From the NCBI GenBank assembly GCA_027451785.1, contig DAIDIS010000144.1:1-18209 (forward strand): 18,209 bases of DNA, given 5' to 3'. Position 1 is the first letter of the stretch. Each line of letters begins with the position of its first letter. Origin of the DNA: Acidimicrobiales bacterium. GTDB taxonomy: Bacteria > Actinomycetota > Acidimicrobiia > Acidimicrobiales > JAKAVM01. The notes beneath the pieces are model-generated. The model was not told the origin of the DNA and made no database searches. It was given only the letters and a program-made list of their open reading frames with translations. The translations under genes and the position numbers were made by a program. Below are positions 8,463-14,513 of the stretch, piece after piece.

Positions 8463-9314
8463 TTGAGCAACGTCGTTACTTCGATTTTTGCTGGTCATGG
8501 GTACCGAGAAGCGGCCTTATGCTCACTCAGCAGGCATGTTATTGGCAACGGCATCGAAATCGGACCGGGCCATATGCCTTTTCCGGTGTTCATAGACGGT
8601 GCGAGGGTCTCCTATGTAGATTGCTGGACCCCGGAGCAAAGCAGAACGTTTTTCCCGGAGCTTCAAGACGCGGATTTCCCTCATCCCGATTATGTCGTTG
8701 ATCTGAACAGGGAAAGGTTGGCAATTTTCTCGGACGAAACGTGTGACTTCGTCATCGCCAGCCACATAATCGAGCATCTCGCGAATCCAATCGGCATCAT
8801 CGAGGATGTATACAGGGTTTTGAGGCCCGGTGGAATCCTCGTTTTGATGGTTCCCAATCGTCACCGCACCTTCGACGAGTTCCGCGACCCAACTTCCCTT
8901 CAGCACGTGATCGAAGACTACGAGAACGGCGAAACGCAGGTCAGCACGGAACACCTGAGGGAATACATCGCCAATGTCGAGAAGAAGGACATTGCCGCGA
9001 TGGCGGCAGACGAACTGGAGGCACACATGACCCTCCATCGCCTTCGCTCCATCCATGTTCACTGTTGGAACGAGTTCGAATTCTCGGAAATGCTTTCGCA
9101 CACGATTCTCAACCTGGGGATCGCGTGGCAGTTGGTCGACATGCTGACACCTGACGCGTATCCGGAATCGATCGAGTTCGGATATGTTTTGAGGAAAGTG
9201 GGCGACACAATCGATCCGGAATCCTGTTTGAAGATGTTCGTGACAAACCGGAATATTCTTATGAGCCTTCAATCCGGGATTGCGAACTCAGTTAGGGTCC
9301 CAGAGAACGCTTGA
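8463..9314 (+). CDS. SAM-dependent methyltransferase (class I, type 11-like)
   Basis: I chose TTG 8463 because GGGAGG (8448-8453) sits 9 nt upstream. An in-frame TTG at 8415 would add 16 residues and has no SD. The 283-residue protein has the SAM-binding motif I IEIGPG at 31-36, an acidic residue after the second strand (VVDLNRE, Asp80), motif DFVIASHIIEHL at 95-106, and VLRPGGILVLMVPN at 119-132. This is the class I Rossmann methyltransferase pattern. The sequence 'EHLANPI...VYRVLRPGG...VPNRHRTFDEFRDPTS..H' resembles a subfamily often found with cell-surface polysaccharide genes, though no glycosyltransferase is nearby. There is no signal peptide or membrane helix, so it is cytoplasmic. It is 90 nt downstream of ftsX and convergent with the ABC ATPase that follows. 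The substrate cannot be told from sequence. Confidence 0.85.
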   Translation: MSNVVTSIFAGHGYREAALCSLSRHVIGNGIEIGPGHMPFPVFIDGARVSYVDCWTPEQSRTFFPELQDADFPHPDYVVDLNRERLAIFSDETCDFVIASHIIEHLANPIGIIEDVYRVLRPGGILVLMVPNRHRTFDEFRDPTSLQHVIEDYENGETQVSTEHLREYIANVEKKDIAAMAADELEAHMTLHRLRSIHVHCWNEFEFSEMLSHTILNLGIAWQLVDMLTPDAYPESIEFGYVLRKVGDTIDPESCLKMFVTNRNILMSLQSGIANSVRVPENA

Positions 9315-9397
9315 CTTCATCCGGTGGTCACCGATTGGTTTAAGTCGCCGGTCAATGCCTAACTCAAACGGCTGATCTATCCTTCTCGCGCCGCCGG

Positions 9398-9426
9398 CCT
9401 AAGTCGCCAACAGTGCGACGCTTAGG
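9398..9426 (-). terminator. Possible hairpin terminator between convergent genes
   Basis: CCTAAG (9398-9403) pairs with CTTAGG (9421-9426), and TCGC (9404-9407) with GCGA (9415-9418). This leaves a 2-nt bulge (9419-9420) and a 7-nt loop. The stem includes the stop codon of the minus-strand ABC ATPase gene. There is no T-run on either side, so intrinsic termination is uncertain. Confidence 0.35.
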
Positions 9427-10093
9427 TAACTTCGACCAGTACGCCGTCTCGCATGTGTAGGACTCTGTCGGCGAAGGCAGCGGTCTTCTGGTCGTGCGTG
9501 ATCATGACTACGGTTTGACCGCCATCAGCGGCGCTCCTCAATAGCTCAAGGATTGAGATTCCCGACTGGGTGTCGAGTGCGCCGGTAGGTTCGTCCGCCA
9601 GCAAAACGGCTGGGTTGATGGATAGCGCCCTTGCCATCGCCACGCGTTGCTGTTCGCCTCCCGAAAGAGTTGCTGGTCGGTGATTCATCCGATGGCTCAG
9701 CCCGACCGCTTCGAGCATCTGGGTGGCTCTTGCGATTGCATCGGGCCTTCCGTCGAGCATCAGAGGAAATGCGGCATTCTCGACGGCACTGAGAGTCGGC
9801 AGAAGATTGAAGAACTGAAGAACCAGACCGATTCTCCTTCTCCTCATGACGGAAAGCTCGGTGTCGGAAAGAGAGCTGAGAGGGCTCTCCTCAATTAACA
9901 CGTCACCGGAGTCAGCTCGATCCAGGCCTCCGAGTAGGTGAAGCAAGGTCGACTTGCCAGACCCCGAGGGACCCACGACAGCCAGGAACTCGCCCTTGCC
10001 TACGGCAAGGTTGACTCCTCGCAGCGCCTGGACCAACTGGCCGCCCCTTGAATACGTCTTCACCAGGGTTCGTGCCTCGATAACAGGCAGCAC
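9422..10093 (-). CDS. ABC transporter ATPase, MacB/LolD type, no adjacent permease
   Basis: From GTG 10093 this is a 223-residue ATPase. Motifs are Walker A GPSGSGKST at 41-49, a Q-loop in VLQFFNLLPTLSAVEN (Gln93), signature LSGGEQQRVAMARAL at 143-157, Walker B ending at D167-E168 (LADEPTGALD), and H-loop His200. The FFNLLPTLSAVEN and ADEPTGALD stretches are typical of MacB/LolD-type exporters, which move peptides, lipoproteins or drugs with an FtsX-like permease. The start is uncertain. The frame continues upstream to GTG 10144 and TTG 10183, the latter overlapping the end of ald. I prefer 10093 because family homology begins there (MLPVIEARTLVKTY), but no good SD supports any of the three. 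The gene closely follows ald on the same strand and may be co-transcribed with it. No permease gene lies on either side, so it is an orphan or works with a distant partner. Confidence 0.88.
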   Translation of the reverse strand: MLPVIEARTLVKTYSRGGQLVQALRGVNLAVGKGEFLAVVGPSGSGKSTLLHLLGGLDRADSGDVLIEESPLSSLSDTELSVMRRRRIGLVLQFFNLLPTLSAVENAAFPLMLDGRPDAIARATQMLEAVGLSHRMNHRPATLSGGEQQRVAMARALSINPAVLLADEPTGALDTQSGISILELLRSAADGGQTVVMITHDQKTAAFADRVLHMRDGVLVEVT

Positions 10094-10154
10094 TAAGTCG
10101 CCGTAGATCTCCCAGGGCGGCCTGGCTTGTTCGGCGTAACTCACTATCCCGAAT

Positions 10155-11267
10155 CTACCCCACGAGCTTCGTTGGTTCAGCAAACTCCTCGCCCAAGGTG
10201 GCAGCGACGTGGGAATTGGTTGTGAACCCGCCTATCGTATTGATCCCTCCCCACAGTTCGGCCAAGGCGGCCGATGCGCCTTTGAGTCCTTTGGAGGCTA
10301 TCGAGGCAACGTAGGGGAGCGTGGAATTCGTGAGTGCAAAGGTGGAGGTATGAGGTACGGAAGCCGGGATGTTCCCAACGCCATAGTGAAGGACTCCGCC
10401 AACCAGGTAAACGGGGTCATCGTGGGTCGTCTCTACGGTGGTTTCAATGCAACCTCCCTGGTCGACCGCCACGTCGACGATGACCGAACCATCTTTCATT
10501 GCCCCAACCATTTCCTTCGTAACCACCACCGGGGCGCGCTCGCCGGCGACGAGAACAGCGCCGATTAAGAGGTCAGATGATTCGACAGCGCGTTCGATGG
10601 CGTTCTTGTTGGGGGCCATGGTGACGATCCGGCCTTTGTGGATTTGGTCGACAAAGCGAAGACGGTCAAGGTTTCTATCTAGAATCGTCACTTCAGCTTC
10701 CATTCCTTGAGCGATCCAGGCGGCGTTCCAACCAACATTGCCTGCACCTATGACCGTGACCTTGGCAGGGCGGGTCCCGGGCGTGCCCCCAATGAGGATT
10801 CCAAGGCCACCTTGTTCCCGCTGAAGAAAATGGGCACCTATTTGAGGAGCAAGTCTTCCTGCAACTTCAGACATCGGTGTGAGCAACGGTAAAGTCCCGT
10901 TTGGCAACTGGACCGTTTCATACCCGATCGACGTGGTCTTTGATGCCAGGAGCGCTCGGGCGACCTTGGGGTATGCCGCCAAGTGAAGGTATGAGAAAAT
11001 CGTCAGTCCTTCCCGGAGGTAAGCGAGTTCGCTGTCCTGCGGCTCCTTCACCTTGACCACCAAATCGGCGGCCCAAGCCTCTTGGGCCGTTGGGACCAAG
11101 CGAGCCCCTGCCGCTTCGTACTCGTCGTCGGAAAGTGACGAGCCGGAGCCTGCTTTCGACTCGACTATCACTTCGAGTCCCATGTGAACGAGCTCTGCTA
11201 CGCCGTCAGGGGTTATGGAGACCCTGTTCTCTCCGACCTTGGTTTCCTTCGGCACTCCAATGACCAT
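10155..11267 (-). CDS. ald: Alanine dehydrogenase
   Basis: It catalyses NAD-dependent interconversion of L-alanine with pyruvate and ammonia, and may also reduce glyoxylate to glycine. The 370 residues are nearly the length of the mycobacterial enzyme. Residues equivalent to the known active site are present: Arg15, Lys74 (VKVKEP), His95 (FSYLHLA) and Asp269 (VDVAVDQGG). The NAD-binding GAGNVG is at 174-179. The conserved MSEVAGRLAPQIGA and PASVPHTSTFALTNSTLPYV stretches are also seen. An in-frame TTG lies just upstream at 11270, but ATG 11267 is chosen because GAGGAG (11279-11274, minus strand) sits 6 nt before it and would be only 3 nt from the TTG. The gene is divergent from the MFS transporter and is followed by the ABC ATPase. 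Both genes could respond to a shared intergenic regulator, but no operator is evident. Confidence 0.97.
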   Translation of the reverse strand: MVIGVPKETKVGENRVSITPDGVAELVHMGLEVIVESKAGSGSSLSDDEYEAAGARLVPTAQEAWAADLVVKVKEPQDSELAYLREGLTIFSYLHLAAYPKVARALLASKTTSIGYETVQLPNGTLPLLTPMSEVAGRLAPQIGAHFLQREQGGLGILIGGTPGTRPAKVTVIGAGNVGWNAAWIAQGMEAEVTILDRNLDRLRFVDQIHKGRIVTMAPNKNAIERAVESSDLLIGAVLVAGERAPVVVTKEMVGAMKDGSVIVDVAVDQGGCIETTVETTHDDPVYLVGGVLHYGVGNIPASVPHTSTFALTNSTLPYVASIASKGLKGASAALAELWGGINTIGGFTTNSHVAATLGEEFAEPTKLVG

Positions 11268-11436
11268 CAATATCTCCTCGTCTCAAACTGCCTACTACCT
11301 GAGAGAGCAACTTGCATAGATCAACCAATCTGCCTCGGCGCCACAGTATTATCCGAGATAGACGAGGGTAGATCCGGGCAGGAGATACTCGATATGGGCG
11401 TAGCCCACTCAAGGACAGGATCGGAGGCACCCACCG
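11268..11436. promoter_or_regulatory. Divergent promoter region of ald and the MFS gene
   Basis: This 169-nt gap must hold start sites for both genes. The plus strand has a -10-like TATTAT at 11347-11352, without a convincing -35 at 16-18 nt, and a strong SD (GGAGG, about 11422-11426) before the MFS ATG. The minus strand has GAGGAG just before the ald ATG and a -35-like TTGATC near 11320, but no convincing -10 at the right distance. CTCCTCGTC next to ald and GACGAGG at 11361-11367 form a short imperfect inverted repeat. I see no clear operator. Confidence 0.45.
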
Positions 11437-13188
11437 ATGGCTGCAGTAACGAATGGCGTATTACCTAAACCTGCTTTCTTCAAACGAGCGGGCCGGGAGT
11501 TGGTTCACTACCCGGATAGCCTCAAGCGGTACTGGAACCTCGCAATGGTGGTTATGACCACCATTGTCCTTTATTACGTATATTTCGTCCCCGGAAGCGT
11601 CACGCCGCTTATGCTGCCCGATCTCCATATGTCGTTCTTTTTCTTTTTGATGGTGATCATGTTCTCGAATCTCGTCGGTGCGTTCAGCGCCTTCATCGGA
11701 GGACTTTCAGACAAGATCGGACGGAGCAACCTGGTCATCTTCGGCCTGTTGGTCGTGGGCCTTCTCCAGACATTCGCTATCCCATTCGTCAAGACAAAGA
11801 TGGTGTTGGCCATCGTGTATTGCGCAATCGGGTTCGTGGAGGGAATCATCCTTGTCGTTACTCCCGCGCTGATGAGGGACTTCTCCCCCCAAGTGGGGAG
11901 GGCGGCTGCAATGGGTTTCTGGGCATTGGGGCCTGTCCTGGGAAGCCTGGTTACCAGTCAGGTAGCAAACCACACTCTCTCTCACCTGAATGCGTGGCAA
12001 GACCAGTTCACGATTTCAGGTATCGCATGTCTGGTGATGTTTGCAATAGCCTTCATTTTTCTCCGAGAGCTATCTCCCGGAATCCGCGATCAGCTAATGG
12101 TTTCTGCCCGAGAAACGGCTCTGGTCGAAGCAAAGGCGAAAGGCATCGACACCGAGGAGGCAATGAAAAGGCCGCTTCGCACGATGTTCAGGCCGGACCT
12201 CTTGTCCTCCTCGCTGGCGATCTCTCTGTTCCTGCTTCTTTACTATGCATCGGTGACGGTCCTAACCCTCTATTGGGCGATTGTTTTCAACCGGAACCTC
12301 ACCGACGCAAATGGAATCAACACCTGGTACTGGGTATTCGACGCTGTTGCATTGGTTGTCGTAGGTGCGATCTCCGACAAGCTGTTGGTGCGCAAGCCCT
12401 TCATGCTCATAGGAGCTGTTGGCACCATCGGGGTGACGTTCTGGTTTCAGTCGCAGGCCAACCACCCAAACACCGGCTACTACTCGTTGGTATTGGTCGT
12501 GTCACTCCTGGGATTCCTGGGAGCCACCGCGTACTCTCCTTGGATGGCCAACTACACCCAGGCGGTGGAGGACAAGAACCCTGCCTTGGCTGCGACTGGA
12601 CTGGCTGTATGGGGTTGGCTGCTTCGCATCGTGGTTGCAGCCTCTTTCCTTGTCATTCCGCACGTGATCTCCACGACGACCACATTGGTTGACAACCAAG
12701 CTTCTGCCAACGCGCTCAAGGCGCTGCAGGCGGCCAACAACTACGTGGGTACGAAGAAGCCTCTTCCAGAGAATTTGAGGGTTGAGCTCGATGCGCTTCC
12801 ACCTTACGGGACTGCCTTACAGACCTTCATCGACGGAGGGAAGCTTCAGTCTTTCCAGTTCGTCCAGCTACAGGGACTGGTCCACTTCAAAACCGCTACG
12901 AATGCGCTTTTGGCAGGCAAGCAACCGGCTTCAGCCGACGTCAGTGCTGTACGGCAGTTCTCGCCTCCGCTGGCGCAGCTTCTTGCCAAGGCTGAACAAA
13001 TAATCCCGGCTCAGCACAAGTCGCCTAAGCAGTGGCGGGACTGGTGGTGGGTTTGCATCGGGGGCCAGGTCATCTTCTTGATCCTGATCTTCTTCATGCC
13101 TGGACGATGGAGTCCCTCCAAGGCGCGCGAAGACCTCAAAGAGCATGAGGCGAAGATGGAAGCCGAGCGCGTAGCTCTGCACGTCTGA
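11437..13188 (+). CDS. Major facilitator superfamily transporter with large soluble insert
   Basis: The 583-residue membrane protein starts at an ATG with GGAGG about 10 nt upstream. MFS motif A is seen after TM2 as GGLSDKIGRSNLV (88-100), with a related SDKLLVRKPF (313-322) in the second half, so it is a 12-helix MFS carrier. Helices are visible at about 35-53, 66-88, 98-116, 122-144, 156-175, 192-210, 257-283, 298-312, 322-338, 348-370, 385-411 and 537-555. Between the last two lies an extra hydrophilic region of about 115-125 residues (412-530), rich in Ala, Gln, Leu and Asn. By the usual topology it faces outside. The C-terminus is a charged helix (SKAREDLKEHEAKMEAERVA) in the cytoplasm. 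Typical MFS proteins have 400-480 residues, so the excess is this insert. The substrate is unknown. Divergence from ald hints at an amino acid or organic acid, but that is weak. An 11-bp inverted repeat follows the stop. Confidence 0.9.
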   Translation: MAAVTNGVLPKPAFFKRAGRELVHYPDSLKRYWNLAMVVMTTIVLYYVYFVPGSVTPLMLPDLHMSFFFFLMVIMFSNLVGAFSAFIGGLSDKIGRSNLVIFGLLVVGLLQTFAIPFVKTKMVLAIVYCAIGFVEGIILVVTPALMRDFSPQVGRAAAMGFWALGPVLGSLVTSQVANHTLSHLNAWQDQFTISGIACLVMFAIAFIFLRELSPGIRDQLMVSARETALVEAKAKGIDTEEAMKRPLRTMFRPDLLSSSLAISLFLLLYYASVTVLTLYWAIVFNRNLTDANGINTWYWVFDAVALVVVGAISDKLLVRKPFMLIGAVGTIGVTFWFQSQANHPNTGYYSLVLVVSLLGFLGATAYSPWMANYTQAVEDKNPALAATGLAVWGWLLRIVVAASFLVIPHVISTTTTLVDNQASANALKALQAANNYVGTKKPLPENLRVELDALPPYGTALQTFIDGGKLQSFQFVQLQGLVHFKTATNALLAGKQPASADVSAVRQFSPPLAQLLAKAEQIIPAQHKSPKQWRDWWWVCIGGQVIFLILIFFMPGRWSPSKAREDLKEHEAKMEAERVALHV

Positions 13189-13212
13189 TCAATCAAGGCG
13201 GCCTGGTCATGG

Positions 13213-13241
13213 TTGACCTATGGGATAACCATGGTTATGGC
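13213..13241 (+). promoter_or_regulatory. Candidate promoter of the ABC importer operon
   Basis: TTGACC (13213-13218) matches a -35 in five of six positions. It is followed after exactly 17 nt by TATGGC (13236-13241), a weak -10. It would give a leader of about 145 nt before the binding-protein gene. The palindrome 13225-13238 would lie in the spacer and touch the -10, a usual place for a repressor site. The weak -10 keeps confidence low. Confidence 0.25.
13225..13238. promoter_or_regulatory. Perfect 14-bp palindrome, possible operator
   Basis: ATAACCATGGTTAT is a perfect palindrome in an intergenic region upstream of a transport operon. It does not match the DtxR/IdeR box (TTAGGTTAGSCTAACCTAA) or the Fur box closely. 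A dimeric repressor site is plausible; the regulator is unknown. Confidence 0.45.
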
Positions 13242-13286
13242 CGCCTTGAGCGCCTTACCTCTTCAGATTAACTTCTCCTTACCAAC

Positions 13287-13315
13287 GCTTACCTTCAAGC
13301 AACCTGGAGGTAAGC
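13287..13315 (+). promoter_or_regulatory. Leader hairpin that would mask a Shine-Dalgarno sequence
   Basis: GCTTACCT (13287-13294) pairs perfectly with AGGTAAGC (13308-13315) across a 13-nt loop. The right arm includes the AGG of GGAGG (13306-13310). Two further CTTACC copies at 13254-13259 and 13278-13283 could compete for the same right arm, allowing alternative structures. Confidence 0.45.
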
Positions 13316-13320
13316 AATAG

Positions 13321-13494
13321 TTGACCAAAAGTTCCGAAACTCGCGACCTTTTTCTAACCCTGGGTTTACCCAGCCCGAATAACTTCGGGCCACATGAACT
13401 CAGGATCATCAAAAAGCACATGCTCAGGCCGACGGAACGTTGTCACCGTCGGCCTAGCGCTGGCCGCAGCAGGCATTGGGCTGGCTGCGTGTAG
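13321..13494 (+). CDS. Possible upstream ORF / leader peptide (57 residues)
   Basis: GGAGG at 13306-13310 stands 10 nt before TTG 13321, which opens a 57-codon frame ending at TAG 13492-13494. The frame crosses the two hairpins at 13360-13390 and overlaps the first 100 nt of the binding-protein gene in another frame. The peptide (begins MTKSSETRDLFLTLGLPSP, ends HWAGCV) resembles nothing I know. Translation through the hairpins would open the downstream start codon, so coupling is conceivable. It may equally be a chance frame. Confidence 0.2.
   Translation: MTKSSETRDLFLTLGLPSPNNFGPHELRIIKKHMLRPTERCHRRPSAGRSRHWAGCV
13360..13390 (+). promoter_or_regulatory. Two back-to-back hairpins just before a start codon
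   Basis: CTGGG-TTTA-CCCAG (13360-13373) is followed directly by GCCCGAA-TAAC-TTCGGGC (13373-13390), the two sharing one G. The second has a perfect 7-bp stem with a 4-nt loop and ends 3 nt before the ATG of the binding-protein gene. It occupies the space where an SD would be, and no SD is visible there. It could block ribosome entry. No T-run follows, so it is unlikely to be an intrinsic terminator. Confidence 0.55.
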
Positions 13495-14476
13495 CTCCAG
13501 CCCTTCCAACAGCGCGACGGCTGGAACAACCGGTGGCAAAGTGCCCCTGGTCGTCTATTCCGCTCAGGGATACGACAAGGTCGAGACTCAGGCCTTCCAG
13601 CAGGCAACCGGCATTCCCGTGCAGCTCGACGACGACTCGACCGGGCCCCTTGTCACCAAGATTCAAGCGGAGAAGAACAATCCGAAGTGGGGATTGCTCT
13701 GGGTGGACGGTGCAACCGTTTTTGCTTCGCTCGACTCGCAGGGGATGCTGGTGAAGAACTGGGAGCCATCGGTTTCGTGGGACTCGACCGGTCAGCAGTC
13801 AGTCCCTAAGGACGGAAGCTACATTCCAACAGGCCTAACAATGGCGTGCGCCATCGTCTACGACTCTTCCAAGGTTACGAATCCACCGACTACCTGGAAT
13901 GACCTCCTCCAGCCTCAGTGGAAAAACGAGATCGGGATGAACGACCCTTCGGTTTCCGGCCCGACATATCCATGTGTTGCAGGACTGATGAACTCAATGG
14001 GTGGGGTCAACCAAGGTGAGAACTTCCTTACCCAACTCCAGTCGAACGGCCTGGACGTTCACGAGACCAACGGGGATACTCTCCAAGCCCTTGAAGTAGG
14101 CCAAATCCACATCGCAATGATCCAGAGCTCAGCCGAGATCGGCGCAACACTAAAAGGAAACTCCAACCTCAAGGTGGAGTACCCAACTCCAGTCACAGCA
14201 CTTCCGAGCGCAATCGGTATCGACGCCAAGGCACCTGCGACTGAGATTGCCGAAGCAAAGAAATTTGTCAGCTTCGTGCTCTCTTCTCAGGGACAACAGG
14301 TGATGCAGTCCGGTGACCCACACGGTGACTCGCTCTATTGGCCTGTGATCAATGGTGTGAGCCCGCTTCCCGCATTGCCGCCGCTTGGCTCGCTGCCCGT
14401 TCAGACCATTGACCCTTATACCTGGGGATCTCGGGAAGCAACTATCAACACGTGGTTCACGAACAACATCGCATAG
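13394..14476 (+). CDS. ABC transporter substrate-binding lipoprotein (COG1840, AfuA/FbpA/PhnS-like)
   Basis: This 360-residue protein begins with a lipoprotein signal: charged RR at 13-14, a hydrophobic stretch, and lipobox LAAC with Cys33 as the lipidation site. It is thus anchored on the outer face of the membrane and delivers ligand to the permease downstream. The mature part opens with VPLVVYSAQGYDKVETQAF, followed by DDDSTGPLVTKIQ and AEKNNP, a pattern of periplasmic-binding family type 2 proteins of COG1840. Members bind ferric iron, 2-aminoethylphosphonate, thiamine or sugar phosphates. I do not see the adjacent Tyr-Tyr pair of FbpA, and the DSTG...AEKxNP pattern also resembles 2-aminoethylphosphonate binders. 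The ligand is therefore open; iron is favoured slightly by the downstream FTR1-like gene. ATG 13394 is the only start after the in-frame stop at 13355. It has no SD and lies behind two hairpins. The permease starts 37 nt after the stop. Confidence 0.9.
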   Translation: MNSGSSKSTCSGRRNVVTVGLALAAAGIGLAACSSSPSNSATAGTTGGKVPLVVYSAQGYDKVETQAFQQATGIPVQLDDDSTGPLVTKIQAEKNNPKWGLLWVDGATVFASLDSQGMLVKNWEPSVSWDSTGQQSVPKDGSYIPTGLTMACAIVYDSSKVTNPPTTWNDLLQPQWKNEIGMNDPSVSGPTYPCVAGLMNSMGGVNQGENFLTQLQSNGLDVHETNGDTLQALEVGQIHIAMIQSSAEIGATLKGNSNLKVEYPTPVTALPSAIGIDAKAPATEIAEAKKFVSFVLSSQGQQVMQSGDPHGDSLYWPVINGVSPLPALPPLGSLPVQTIDPYTWGSREATINTWFTNNIA

Positions 14477-14513
14477 AGATAAAGAGATCGGCAACGGGTC
14501 CTGAATAGGCAAT

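Larger units (their letters stand above)
13193..13249 (+). repeat. 11-bp perfect inverted repeat enclosing a palindrome
   Basis: TCAAGGCGGCC (13193-13203) is the exact reverse complement of GGCCGCCTTGA (13239-13249), with 35 nt between. The inner part holds a second inverted repeat, CATGGTT (13208-13214) with AACCATG (13227-13233), and the 14-bp palindrome at 13225-13238. It begins 4 nt after the MFS stop, so it may act as a terminator. However no T-run follows, and the nested symmetry is more than a simple terminator needs. Confidence 0.7.

Noticed and set aside
8523..9272. 249-codon antisense frame over the methyltransferase
   Set aside because: It mirrors the codon structure of the methyltransferase, which has recognisable SAM motifs; no domain and no ribosome binding site on the minus strand.
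11820..12692. 290-codon plus-strand frame inside the MFS gene
   Set aside because: It overlaps clear membrane helices and MFS motif A-like sequence in the true frame; its product is Arg/His/Cys/Pro-rich without any domain, as expected for a shadow frame.
13250..13394. TPP or manganese (yybP-ykoY) riboswitch before the importer operon
   Set aside because: I find no CTGAGA-type TPP core and no recognisable yybP-ykoY signature; the hairpins do not fit either fold.
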